Source: Hypericum androsaemum (Eukaryota; Streptophyta; Magnoliopsida; Malpighiales; Hypericaceae). From it: a stretch of DNA of 64,000 bases. The position numbers were made by a program, and so were the translations under genes. The stretch spans positions 5,525,501 to 5,589,500 of the forward strand of contig OZ023187.1 of assembly GCA_963995505.1 (NCBI GenBank), given 5' to 3'. Below are positions 11,764 through 22,930 of this stretch, in pieces (the first letter of the stretch is position 1; each line of letters starts with the position of its first letter). The notes under the pieces are model-generated. The model was not told where the DNA came from and made no database searches. It saw only the letters and a program-made list of their open reading frames with translations.

Positions 11764-12560
11764 TTTCCAAAATAGGCAAAAAATATAAATATATTTTCTA
11801 AATAGACAAAAACTTAATATATTCTCAAAATAGGAAAAAAATTAATAAAAATTTTAAAAAATAGTGGAGTCGACCCAAGAGTGGGTCGACTCACCTGCTG
11901 TCAGTGGCAGATACTTTAAAAAATTGTAATAAAAGGGGAGGGGAATGAGTTAATTTTTTTTGATTTTGTAAGTGTTATAAGTCAGTATTAGATTATCCGA
12001 ATGAGTTAAATTTTGATTTGATTTTGCTTAATTTTTTTAGACTTACGTGTCAAACTCAAAAAATTATGAGAAAAAAAAATTAACTCATTCGGATACCCGA
12101 GCAACAGCTTATCACTGTAACACTCTTAAAAAAATTGAATTGTGGAGTTGACCTAGTTATAGGTCGCCTCCTTCCACCACTAATTTTTTTTGCATTTTTT
12201 CTTTGTATAAGTTGGTGATTGTTTGTTCGAACGAGTTACTTTTTTGTTGATTTCTCATAATATTTTGAGCTCGACGCGTAGGTCTCGAAAAATTAAACAA
12301 AATTAAATCAAAATTTAACTCATTCGGATAATCTAATACTGACTTATAACACTTACAAAATCAAAAAAAATTAACTCATTCCCCTCCTCTTTTATTACAA
12401 TTTTTTAAAGTACCTGTCACTAATAGCAGGCGAGTCAACCCACTCTTGGGTCGACTCCACTATTTTTAAAAATTTTAATTAATTTTTTGCCTATTTTAAA
12501 AATATATTAAATTTTTGCCTATTTAAAAAATATATCTATATTTTTTAAAAAAAAATCCCT
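11764..12560. repeat. fold-back element, about 0.8 kb near-palindrome
   Basis: The left half is matched in reverse complement by the right half nearly from end to end. Landmarks are agtggagtcgacccaagagt near 11870 with its inverse near 12440, aaaaggggaggggaatgagt near 11930 with its inverse near 12380, and an inner pair around 12050-12115 and 12215-12285. The centre is near 12165. A clear target-site duplication could not be set. No ORF is present. It would form a very long hairpin if transcribed. Confidence 0.85.
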
Positions 12561-13653
12561 CCCCTTTGTAGCACTGCTCTTACTTCAGTTTACTGAAAAT
12601 ATCTGGCGTTTTGTTTTTTTTTATTGAATTAAATTTTGCGGTCCCAACCATTGTGTAGCCTCTCGGCCCTCTCCCTCCTTTAATTGGAACTTCTGAAAGC
12701 GACTTTTTCCTAGAAAGATTCTCGAGTCTTTGGCTTATGTTTGCTAATGTGACCACACGTCCTTATCTTGTTGGATTCTTTGGCCTTTTTTTTATGAGTA
12801 TGTATAAAAATAACCATGACATCAAAAACCCAAAAATAAAAACATTTATATATACAGATATGTGTAAGAAAGATCTCTCTCGAAAAACCCAGACAATGCA
12901 ATTTCTAGATAATATATCTGCCTGAGAAAATATTTTGTTTAAAGAGAGTCATTCATTGCGGTATTTCCATGTTTTCAAATCACCTTAGAATTTTAATATT
13001 TTCAAGTAAATCTTTCCACTTACCGTACATGTTGTCAATGTCTCTCAAATGTCATTAATGCCAGATCCTATAGTAATTTAATACAATTATACTTCCTATT
13101 TTATCGTTTTCAATTAAGCGAATATAAATAGATTGCAGATTATTATATGTTCAACCAAAAAATACAGTAGGCAACAAATCAATTTTTCATATTTTATAAG
13201 AAAATCGATTTTACTATTCAAACCCCAAAAATATGGCCAACACATGGAGATAACAAAATTGCGAAATTCACAACTATTTTGTACTTCCATGTCCAAAATG
13301 AGAGAATAAATTTGACTAGAACCATAAAAGAGGTCGGCTTAATTCCCTGCACGCGGTCCTAGAAATAGGAAAGATAAGACCCAAGAGAAGTCCAGAAGTC
13401 CATTACGTGTACGGCTGGGAATTCCCACCGCCAGAGAGCAAGAATCGGAGTGGATCCACGTCAGCAGGGAGTACCTGGGTTCACACACAGGGTAGAAAAA
13501 GCCCCATCAAAAGATTGCCTTTTTAAGACAGCCAATATCCTACAAACTCATAACTTGTGACCCAGCTATTTGCAACGTTGGAACTTGAGCTGGGAAGTGG
13601 AGGAGCGGTGGGGAAGTTTGTGGTTGAAGCAACAAGGAGGACCCTCATCAGTT
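12561..13653. other. intergenic DNA and upstream region of the glucanase gene
   Basis: AT-rich until about 13330, then a more balanced block (13330-13650) with gtccattacgtgtacgg and gatccacgtcagc motifs containing ACGT cores, consistent with the proximal promoter and leader of the gene that starts at 13654. No separate gene is supported. Confidence 0.4.
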
Positions 13654-15497
13654 ATGGGGTCTTCTTGTGCCTGCTTGTTGCTAAGACTGCTTGTCTTGCT
13701 TCTCCCACTTTCAGGTTTGTTTACTTGTTATCGTTCAGACTCGATCACTGTCGGATTTTGTATAGATGTAACTTTGTTAATGATATTTTTAAAATTTATA
13801 AGACATTAACTCAATATCTCTGAGAGAAAATATTAGTTTTGTGACCAGTTTGGAGTAGGGGACATGGTGTAGATTTTAGGTCTGATCATACCAACGGTAA
13901 TGCACCGGATCCCATCAGAATTCCGAAGTTAAATGCAGTTGTTGCACCCCGCTCTTTTGATGTTGGTTGCCTTAGTGGGTAGCTTAGTTTGTGTTCAAGT
14001 TTGTTACTTTATGCGGTTATGGAAGAAAAGATGATTGCTATGATCTGTAGTTGGATATGGTTGCTGGTTTTATTTGAGATTTGGATCTTGGTTTTTGCTT
14101 GGGTTGAATTTTCTTGAAGATTTTGGTTTCCATTTTGGTTTTGGTTGGATATAGTGAGTTTGAGGTTCAGTTTGGTGGTGTTGGTTGTCTTCTCTTAATT
14201 CTTAAGGTTGATGCTTGATTATGGATATTCTTTATGCTTCTGAATTCTGAGATTGTGATGAATTGATCTTTCTAAATTGGGTATCTTCTGTTTTCTCAGG
14301 TTCACTTATCCAAGTACATGGCCTTGAGGTTGGAATCAACTATGGACAGATTGCCAACAACCTCCCTTCGCCCTCCCGCGTCTCAATGATGCTACAATCC
14401 CTCAACATCAGCAGAGTAAAGCTGTACGATGCTGATCCGAATGTTCTTCTCGCCTTTGCGAATACGAACGTCGAGTTCATTGTGGGACTAGGGAATGAGT
14501 ACCTTAATAATATGAGTGATCTGGTTAAAGCACAGAATTGGGTTCAACAACATGTTCAGACTTTCCTTCCTCAGACTAGAATCACTTGCATCCTAGTCGG
14601 GAATGAGGTATTTAAATCCGACCCCCAGCTGATGAGTTATCTCCTTCCTGCAATGCAAATGGTGTACACAGCTCTGGTGAACCTTGGACTGGATAAACAG
14701 GTGACTGTGACATCCGCACATTCGCTGGATGTCTTGGGTAGTTCTTATCCTCCTTCAAGTGGGACTTTTAGGGAAGATATTACAGTATATATGCAACCTC
14801 TTTTGAATTTCCATTCCAAAATCAATTCACCCTTCCTTATTAATGCGTATCCATATTTTGCATACAAGGACAGTCCAAGTCAGGTTTCCTTGGAATATGT
14901 TCTTTTCCAGCCTAACCAAGGGATGACCGATCCGACCACAAACCTGGTCTATGATAATATGTTGTATGCTCAGATAGATGCTGTTTATGCAGCCATCAAA
15001 GCGATGGGCCATACCGATATTCAAGTAAGGGTTTCAGAGACAGGTTGGCCTTCTAAAGGAGACTCTGACGAGGCAGGGGCTAACCCAGAAAATGCAGGAC
15101 TTTACAATGGTAATCTTTTGAGGAGAATGCAAGAGAAGCAAGCAACACCAGGAAAACCGTCTGTCCCGATCGACACACACTTTTTTGCACTTTTCAATGA
15201 GGATTTGAAGCCTGGTCCATCATCAGAAAGAAACTACGGTCTCTACTACCCGGACGGTTCCCCGGTTTACAATGTTGGGTTACAAGGTTATCTTCCAGTT
15301 TTAACTTATTCATCCGCGACCAAATTACAAGTGAGTCTCATTTACAGGCCTCTCATCTCCAAAGTTTCCATTTATGCAACTTTAGCCATGAGTAAAATTT
15401 ATGCTTCTCAGCATATATTTTTATTGGTCTTGTATCACTTTTGCAGGCTTTATCTGTTCTCGGCCTGCTCTTTCTCTTTACGACTTACTTAATATGA
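13654..15497 (+). CDS. GH17 glucan endo-1,3-beta-glucosidase, join(13654..13714,14300..15330,15447..15497)
   Basis: Three exons give 380 residues with exact frame closure; introns are gtttgt...ttctcag and gtgagt...ttttgcag. The enzyme cleaves beta-1,3-glucan (callose) outside the cell. Residues 1 to about 28 are a signal peptide. The GH17 domain starts at V-G-I-N-Y-G (31-36). The catalytic acid is E123 (V-G-N-E) and the nucleophile E267 (S-E-T-G-W-P-S). There is no X8/CBM43 module. The last 16 residues, contributed by exon 3, are strongly hydrophobic and end the protein, which fits a GPI-anchor signal and a cell-surface or plasmodesmal location. If intron 2 were retained, the tail would be longer and different. 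The start was set by the signal peptide and the phase-1 join. Closest remembered relatives are Arabidopsis BG14-type enzymes. Intron 1 holds a 5S rRNA-like remnant. Confidence 0.93.
13879..13958 (+). pseudogene. internally deleted 5S rRNA sequence in intron 1 of the glucanase gene
   Basis: Positions 13879 to about 13935 match the first 55-58 bases of plant 5S rRNA, including tgatcatacca, taatgcaccggatcccatca and ccgaagttaa. The middle of the molecule is missing. About 15 bases (gttgttgcacccc, 13938-13950) resemble the 3' end, and a tttt run follows at 13955-13958 like a Pol III stop. Only part of box A remains, so it is unlikely to be a working 5S gene. It sits in the sense orientation of the host gene. 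Confidence 0.8.
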
Positions 15498-16020
15498 GCT
15501 CACGAGGCTTTTGGAGTCATCAATAGCCAAAGATATACACTCAAAGAGGAAACCTGTAAATCACATAGCTGCAAGAGGTTTGGTGAGAGCTCATGAAATC
15601 TAAATCTCTCTTAAGTTATAGCTACCAATGAAGTTGAAGATGATCCATTTTTGTACAATTCATTTAATCTGTAGTCGTTTTACTTCTTACCCGAGTAGCT
15701 GCACGGACATGATCATAGAGATTTAAGGATAGCAGTAGAAAATTTTGATTAGAAATTTGTTGAGTGGCCAATAAGGAGATATAGCTTGAATCAGTTGACC
15801 CTCTAGATTCTAATTAACTTTTCCATATAAAAACCATTCATCTTATCTCCAAATATTCTCCTTGAGATATTGGAACCAACTTTTTGCTACATCAGTTGCA
15901 CTTTTGCATCCCTTTGAGGTTGCGGTTGTTTGCCTAGTGCATGTACCTGGATGCTTCACCCACAATGATCATGGCATCTTACTATCTTAGTCTCATTTGG
16001 TGGTCACAAATACATATTTA
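15498..16020 (+). other. glucanase 3' region and intergenic DNA
   Basis: The first 200 bases are probable 3' untranslated sequence. No other gene is seen. Confidence 0.4.
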
Positions 16021-16735
16021 ATCGGAAGAATAAGTGGACGATGACGTGTCATCCTCGTCATCGTCATTGTCATCCTCTCCTCCAATCATACTTGCTCGAG
16101 CATCTTTTCCCTGTCAAAATTCCCCTTATCTTCAACAACACAAAAGTACAAATTTGCTGCAATAAGACTTAGGACCCACCATCCATGTCCCTGTCTAGGA
16201 TTTTTCTGTTTGTTTTGCTTTGACCCGGAAAGTGAATTTGCATCAGCAGGCAAAAAGGGTGATCTTTTCACATTAGCAAGTAGCAACCATTGATCTTTGT
16301 TTATTACAAGTTCACTTCCTTGTGTTATATACACGTTTTAATCACTATTTCACATCATATTAGAGACAACTCTTCCAGTTGTATTAGTTTTAACGACAAG
16401 ACTTAGATTAAAACATCGGAACCATAGTCTTTTACTATTTTAACCAACTTTTTATCGTTAGATTTTTTGAACATAAAGTTTTTTTTTTGCTCGAATTGTG
16501 CAAACGTCATTTGGAGCATAAAGTCGGTTAGTGGGGTTTCACCATCACAGACAACCAGCGCTCCTACTAGATTAGATTGACAGAGCTGATTCCATCTGAC
16601 CCTTGCACATTGCGGCTGGCTGGCTACAGAACCCTGGCCCATCGCCTTCATCTTCTATCTATCAAGTAGGTCCACAATAGAGGTCATGGTACGAATCCCG
16701 TCAACAGTACCATCAACGATGCGACTAGTATAGGG
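16021..16735. repeat. segmental duplicate, copy A
   Basis: Matches 19850-20134 followed by 23590-23915. Shared blocks include tttgacccggaaagtgaatt, gatttttctgtttgttttgc, acgacaagacttagattaaaacatcgga and caccatcac.gacaaccagc. On the minus strand both copies keep an open frame of about 80 codons with a conserved A-D-A-N-S-L-S-G-S-K stretch and an acidic D-D-D run, so the block may derive from a gene, but I do not recognise it. Copy A continues after an interruption near 18705 (gggtcttgagtag). Confidence 0.7.
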
Positions 16736-18030
16736 TCCGTTGGGTCTAGGATATGATATGGATATGAGTATGAATTAACCTTTAAATTTAGGGTCTAAGT
16801 TTGGATACGGTTCATATAGATCCCGACTCAGGACCCTACCCATGATCTATAAATAAGACCATATGTAATATTTATATGTAATCTAGATAGATCTATGTTG
16901 GATCTATTAGAATATTAGATTACATATAAATATTATTTTTTTCATACACTCTAAAATTTTAATACATATAAATATTAGATCCCTCAAAAAAAATAGATCC
17001 CTAAAAAAAAAGATTACATATAAATATAAATATGTAAATATTACATATAAATATTATTTTTTTCATACACTCTAAAATTTTATGACTAGTAGTAAAAAAT
17101 AAGATAAGATTATTCACTTCTCAGCGTAAAATTAAGTATTAGTCTTTGCGGTGTTGAATGTCAAAATAAAAGTAAATTTGAGAGTATTTTTTAAAGTGGT
17201 AAAAATCGAGAAGTCCTGAAGGTTTGATCAATTGTATTAGGAAGTCTAACCTTTAGTTAATTAATCCCTAAGTTTAGAGAAATCAAACCCATTAGTCTAT
17301 AGGATCGTATCACTCTCAAATGATACATATGATTACCAAAATGAGTCACTCATTTAAAATTTTAAAATCACCATAAACATAATAATCTTCTCCCACACTA
17401 TAAAACTTCACACACTCCAACAAAAAATAAAAAATAAACTTAGGTCTACCACAATCTTTGTTTCTGTCGATGAAAATTGCAAGTGCAACTTGTATGTTGC
17501 CAGAGAGAATAAGAATCACTTATTTTGGCTGAGACAATGCTTCACTTATATTTCGTGAGGGTCTAAATATAAGTGAAATCAGTTTTGAGTAATTAGTTGT
17601 GGACAATTTTGATAACAAGCTGAAGGTTGAGAAAATAACTAGTCCAAGGACATGAGACAAGCGGGCAACTCAGACAAAACGCAAAAATAACCCGCTTCGT
17701 CCATCAGTGCGACTCGATTTTGTCAGCTGAAAATAAATTCAGCAAACAAATCCTTCAGTTGCTGGATAGTTGCTACTTTATGATTTTTTTTTACAGATGT
17801 TAGTATGTTTATTATGATTTTGGTGGAGGGGTATTTTGGTGCTTCTAGATGTTATTTAAGAGTAAATTGATGTTAGGGACTAACAAATCTAATTTTTCAA
17901 AATTCATTAATTAATTAACTAAAGGTTGAATCTCTCGGTACAATGACCAAAGATTACTAAGTTTTTCTCTTTTTCAAAAATGGTTTATACTAAGATGTTA
18001 AAATTATTTTGTAAGTTAATGGGTCTACAG
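16736..18030. other. inserted and AT-rich DNA interrupting duplicate copy A
   Basis: Begins with a GGGTCTAGGAT-rich stretch resembling the interior of the hAT-like family at 10081 and 22042. A self-similar AT-rich stretch (atattacatataaatatta) follows at 16860-17080. No gene. Confidence 0.5.
17195..17985. mobile_element. possible terminal-inverted-repeat element
   Basis: About 75 bases at 17195-17275 (ending aacctttagttaattaat) are matched in reverse complement at about 17910-17985 (attaattaactaaaggttg and a following stretch). The arms are imperfect and the exact ends and target-site duplication could not be fixed. Interior has no coding sequence. Confidence 0.5.
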
Positions 18031-18529
18031 CATGGTTTTCAAATACGACCCGGAGAGCGACCCGCTCTTGCCTCTGGGTCGCATTTTAACTGGTCAGATT
18101 AGTTGGACCGTCGGTCGGACCGGTACTTTATATATATATTAAAATATATTTTTATTAATTTTTTAATTAGCCATATCCCACAACCCCAACTTTTTCTTTC
18201 TTTTTTGACCCATCATAATCTTGAAATCTTAAAAAAGGAAGAAAATATTCGACCAAACATGATTTTTCTCTTTTTTATTATGGTTTGGTCGATTTTTTGG
18301 GTCAAAATATCTGACCAACCATGATTTTTTGGTCAAAATAACTAATTTTTTTGTTCAACCTTACGAACCGGAAAAAATGGAGTCAAAAATTTGGTCAAAC
18401 CGTTCGGTCCGATCTTTTTGGGCGGTTGGTAAGGTGGGCAGTTTTCTGGCCAAACCTGGTACGCTGTTCTGACCAAATTGCGGTCCGATCGGTCTGACCA
18501 CCAATCGGACCGCGTATTTGATAACCATG
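18031..18529. mobile_element. non-autonomous hAT-like element
   Basis: The 499-bp element has ends catggttttcaaatacg and cgtatttgataaccatg, inverse of each other apart from one base. A perfect 8-bp direct repeat gtctacag flanks it (18023-18030 and 18530-18537). Subterminal GGACC/GGTCC-rich arms extend the inverted repeat. No transposase. Confidence 0.85.
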
Positions 18530-18537
18530 GTCTACAG

Positions 18538-18736
18538 ATAAGACTTGGATCTTGATTGAGACCCTGAAAATCTTACGGATCTAAGTCTGGATCCTTACCA
18601 TAGGATCTAGGATAAAGTCTGGATCCTAACTTGAAATCTAGGGTCTGAGTTTGGATCTGGTGGTTCCTTACGCTGCCCTATCCATTATCACACTTACATC
18701 GTTTGTAAAGGGTCTTGAGTAGGGGATTTATCAATA
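18538..18736. other. GGATCT-rich intergenic stretch and tail of duplicate A
   Basis: Repeated ggatct/gtctgg words recall the hAT-like family at 22042. Near 18705-18722 the sequence matches the end of duplicate copy B (gggtcttgagtag). Confidence 0.4.
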
Positions 18737-18745
18737 TATATTATT

Positions 18746-19635
18746 GGGATAAATATATTTTAGTATCCTGTATTATATAATATATATATTTTGCACTTCC
18801 TTATTATAAAAAATCCACAAAACTACCTTGTATCATAGTAAATCTAATTTTCTATTTATCAGAACTGATATGGCATGTTCACCTGGTACTTACTTGTGGA
18901 TAATAAATAATTCAAAATAATAAAAAAATCAAGTGAATTTTTTTCCCTTCCCAAAACAAGGGCTTGGCAGTAATTAAATCGACAGTGAGACCTGGAATTG
19001 ATGGCGTTCTCCGACCCAATCCCGGTATTTTTCGACCCATAATCCTTAATTTCAACCGCAATCGACAGCGGTCTCAGACTAAAGTTTTGTCTACTACCCC
19101 CGTCGTCTACGGATCCAACTCTGACCATTGTCCACCATCCCCTCGGTCTTCCCCTCCTCTCCCTCTCCCCGGCCTGCCCGTGCTCCTCCAGGGCCAGCCA
19201 CTCGTAGGCCTCCTCGTCGTCAAACTCCCCGCTCTCCGTGGCCGCCAAGAACAGGACATTGGTTAGATCCGGATACGGAAGGCCAGACCAATTCCGAAGC
19301 CGTCGCAATGAATATTGTCTCCGTTTAAAGATTACCCATGGCTATTTAATTGATTTCGTTTCTGTATTTTTTTTCTTCCTCATAGTCAATTGATTTTGAT
19401 TTTGTTGCGTTTCTTGGTTTTGGTTTTGATTTTGCTTTGTTCTTTGATTTTGTTGCTTTTAATTTGATTAATTGATTTTTTATTATTATTTTGACTTACT
19501 TATTATCCACGTAATTGCCACGTGAGCGTAAAAAGTTAGATATTCTTAATACAAGATAGTTTTGTGAGTATTTTGATAATAGGGGTGCAAAGTATCTATA
19601 TCCTATAATACAGGATACTAAAGTGTCTTTATTTC
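18746..19635. mobile_element. Mutator-like element with GC-rich cargo (Pack-MULE type)
   Basis: An 890-bp element with inverted terminal arms of about 150 bp (ttttagtatcctgtattata and its inverse tataatacaggatactaaa). A perfect 9-bp direct repeat tatattatt flanks it (18737-18745 and 19636-19644), the target length of Mutator-like elements. Between the AT-rich arms, 18960-19310 is GC-richer and holds a 149-codon minus-strand frame (18859-19308) with a D/E-rich E-F-D-D-E-E-A-Y-E-W-L stretch and an R/G-rich stretch, partly reading into the arm. The donor gene is not recognised. Confidence 0.85.
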
Positions 19636-19849
19636 TATATTATTTTAGTATAATGACAACGATTAAATTCATCGATAAATATTTAACTCTATTTGTATTA
19701 GTCTAAAATAATATATATTGATAAATTTAATTATTGTATCGTAAATTTATCTCAATATTGAATCATCTAAATTTATAGATACATATTATATATTAGTATA
19801 ATGACAATAATTAAATTCATCGATAAATATTGATGAATAAATTTAATTA
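19636..19849. other. AT-rich spacer
   Basis: Contains two copies of a gacaa.gattaaattcatcgataaatat motif near 19652 and 19803; nothing else is seen. Confidence 0.4.
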
Positions 19850-20134
19850 TACTCGGAAGAATAAGACGACGATGACGTGTTGTCGTCATCATCTTCTCCT
19901 CCAATCATCCTTGCTTGTGCACTGTCAAAATTCCTCTTTATCTTCAACAAATACAAAAGTACAAACTTGCTGCAATCAGACTTGGGACCCACCCACCATC
20001 CATGTCTCTGCCTGGGATTTTTCTGTTTGTTTTGCTTTGACCCGGAAAGTGAATTTGCATCAGCAGGCGAAAAGGGTGACGATCTTTTCACATTCACTTC
20101 CTTGTGGTATATAGACGTTTTAATCACTGTTTCA
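19850..20134. repeat. segmental duplicate, copy B part 1
   Basis: First part of the duplicate of 16021-16735. It stops at tttca (20130-20134), exactly where the match resumes at tttca (23590-23594). The intervening 3455 bases have no counterpart in copy A. Confidence 0.7.
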
Positions 20135-20272
20135 GGTTGGCGGAAATGATCCGACTTTTCTACAAGATTGGCAAATTTGCCAACTTGGAACGAATAAGTT
20201 AGAGTTGCACGCTACGATAAAATTTATCTAAAGCGATATTTTAGGGACCAGAGAAAAATATGTTATTAAAAT

Positions 20273-21400
20273 GGGCAAATTGTCCTAAAGATTTGCTGGA
20301 ATCATTGTTTTAGTTGTTCCTGTTTCGGATTCAAAAATTTGATCCTGTAATTTGCTTTTATTGTATTCTAAGACCCTTTGCTGATGTCATCCGGTCAACA
20401 TAATTATAAAATGACAATTATACCCTCCTAATAAATAAAAAACTCTCTCTCCTCTCCTCCATCATCTCTCGTCCTTCCACCTTCTACCCTCCTCCCATCT
20501 CTATCTCCACCTTCCACCTAGCAACTAGAGCTAGGATCAATCAATTGCTGGGTATCCTCCGAAAATTGATTTGTGGGTATCCAATCACGCTCTGCCTCAA
20601 AATTATATGATCAATCAATTGCTGGAAACTAATGACGCACTTATGGATTTTTTTGGGTAGGTTTATGGATGTTTTTAAATGATAGCATAAGCACCTCTAC
20701 AAGAGGAGTTCCTAAGTAATCGCTCGATGGCCTTCCGGTCTACAAGGCTATCATCGACGACAAGAACATGGAGCTCCGGGTCCGACCCCAAACCAGGACC
20801 GACCAACACAGACGACCCGCAGAAGCCACCCACCACTTCCTCCGCCGAGCTCCACCTCATAATCATAGTAAGATCTGGAAGCAAATCAAGAATTACAGAC
20901 AAATCTACACCTGTACTAAACAAAATCAAGAACAACCCAAGATCCAAAACTTAGAGAAAAAGAGCAAAGTGGGTTTCGTGGAAGCCTGGGAGCTCCATCC
21001 GATTGGGAGGGAAGTGGGTTTCGTGGATTTTAATTTTTTTCGGCTTAATGTCAGATCTGGAGCGGGGTAATTGATTTGGAGGAGATGACCGATTGAAGAT
21101 GACCTTTGAGAGATTGCAGAAGATGACGAGAGTAATTTATTTTGGGTTTCGATCGGGTACGATTTCTTGATTTTGTTGATCTTAATTTTGCTGGGAAGAA
21201 GAAGAAGAGGGAGGGAGGATGCAAGGAAGGAGATGACTGCAGTTTTTTTAAATTTTTTGAAAGGGTATTAAGGCAATAACATCAGCAAAGGGCTTTAGAG
21301 TTTAATAAAATCAAACTAGAGGGCCAAATTTTTTATTCTGAAACAGGAGGAGCTCAAATAGTAATTTTAGCAAACTCAGGAGGCTGAGGGCAATTTGTCC
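20273..21400. mobile_element. Mutator-like element carrying a response-regulator fragment (Pack-MULE type)
   Basis: A 1128-bp element with ends gggcaaattgtcc and gggcaatttgtcc in inverted arrangement. The imperfect arms of roughly 180 bp include the ctgatgtcat/atgac-attat region and its inverse. A perfect 9-bp direct repeat tattaaaat flanks it (20264-20272 and 21401-21409). Cargo at about 20500-21230 is GC-richer and includes part of a type-A response-regulator gene on the minus strand. The terminal arms resemble those of 21449-23227 and 36986-38098. Confidence 0.85.
20675..20947 (-). pseudogene. type-A response regulator 5' fragment captured in a Mutator-like element
   Basis: The minus-strand frame contains L-H-V-L-V-V-D-D-S-L-V-D-R-K followed by I-E-R-L-L, the start of the receiver domain of plant type-A (cytokinin-response) regulators. 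The acidic D-D pair that binds Mg2+ is present. The phospho-acceptor aspartate and everything after the first helix are missing, because the frame ends about 30 residues after the domain starts. The upstream part of the frame is G/S/D-rich, as before receiver domains. This is a non-functional captured piece, not a gene. Confidence 0.75.
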
Positions 21401-22041
21401 TATTAAAATTGACATTTGAGCAATAAATTTGTAAATACCAAAAAAATTGAGCAAATTGCTCTCAGGTCCTTGGGGTTTGCTTAAATTACTATTTTACTCC
21501 CAGCTATTTCAAAATTAAAATTTTAGTCCCCTAGTTTGCTTTGTAATCTTAGGTCCCTCGCTGATGTCATCATTTGTAATATTTTTAAAATGACAATTAT
21601 ACCCTTGGACCCATCTTCAACCTTCGTCCGCCTCTTCTCCGGCCCAAGCTTGGGTCACCGTCACTGCCACCGTTGTTCAAGGACCGACGAAGCCCTGAAG
21701 GCGGGACACTGCAAGTGCGGCTCCTCGAGACAAACTCGATTTTCTGGACGCGAGAAACGCCTGGACGAAGGTGGTACGGTCCTCGGGCAGCGGACATCAG
21801 AATTGAAATTGAAATTGGGGAAACCTCTCAGCCTGGACTCTGCATCCTTCACCGCCGGGAATGACGGCTGCTCGTCGGCGGCTGGCTTGTCTACGGAGGA
21901 GATCTTCAGCACGCTGGGGAACTGCTAGTCGAAGAGCCTCTTGAGGCGAGACTTTAGAACTGGCGGCTTGGCCGGCTCGGCTCGAGATGCGGCAGAAGCG
22001 ACCGCTGAGGCCACGCGAGAAATGGTCCTCGCCGTTGGATG

Positions 22042-22930
22042 TAGGGATGGCAATGGGTAGGATCCGGGTAGGATCCATAGGACCCAGATCCTTACCCTCT
22101 TTTTAAATGGTGGATCCAAATCCTTACCCTTATCCTCTTTAAAAATAAGGATTCGGACATGATCTGGGTCCTAAAAAACTGGGCAGGATCATGGCGACCA
22201 GCGAGTCCGTATTTTTTTTTAATTTTTTAATTTTTTAAAATTAAATTATCTTTTGATAGTTTTTAAATAACAATGAGACATTTTCATTCATTAAACAAAT
22301 CAATACAAATAAACAAAACAAGTAAATCCAAAAAAGTTGAAGTTTGGTAAGTTAAAATTGAGAATTTGGTTCGTGATTTTCGTTGCTATTACTTGGGGCC
22401 TGTGAATGCTTCGTACAATATTATCTTCAATGAGGTGAGGTGCGATAATGAGCTTCTCCTGCATTCTATGCTCTTTCATGCCCAAGAGTGGATCCTTTGG
22501 ACGGATGCCTTGATTGCCTACAAGGATTTATAGGTCCCTCTTCTTCACCTCTTGAGGTTGAGGAAACGTTTTGGTCGGGGATGGGATTGTAACTGATGTA
22601 AATATCGGGCCCCTTTATCTTGTCTTTCTTTTTGCGCTTGCTCTGTTTTGAACTATCATTTTAATATAGAATATTTGCCTACCAAAAAATTGAGAATTTG
22701 GTATTATGTCTAATAATTAATACACATATATATTATTTTAATATTAATTTATAAAATTCGGGTAGGATCAGGGCAGGATCCTATAGATCTATATCCATGC
22801 CCTTATTCTTTTAAAATATCAGGATCCGGGCAGGATCAGGGTCTAGACCCGGTCAAAGTCAACGGGTCTTGGACCCTTCGGGTCTGGATCAGGATAGACC
22901 CTCAGGATAAAGGTCTAATTGCCATCCCTA
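22042..22930. mobile_element. non-autonomous hAT-like element nested in the Mutator-like element
   Basis: Ends tagggatggcaat and attgccatccctа-type inverse (read as attgccatcccta) are perfect inverted repeats of 13 bp. The 8-bp flanking repeat is gttggatg on the left (22034-22041) and gtcggatg on the right (22931-22938), one mismatch. GGATCC-rich subterminal arms. Contains a retroposed insert at 22371-22685. Confidence 0.85.
22371..22685 (+). mobile_element. retroposed fragment with A-run tail nested in the hAT-like element
   Basis: The direct repeat aaaattgagaatttggt occurs immediately before (22354-22370) and after (22686-22702) a 315-bp segment whose 3' end is ...gcctacc followed by an A run. 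This is the signature of target-primed retroposition by a LINE machinery. The insert resembles a LINE 3' end in layout, but no coding motif remains to prove it. Confidence 0.65.

Noticed and set aside
13557..13823. Two overlapping frames around glucanase exon 1
   Set aside because: Only the part from 13654 to 13714 is coding, as the signal peptide; the rest is leader or intron read-through.
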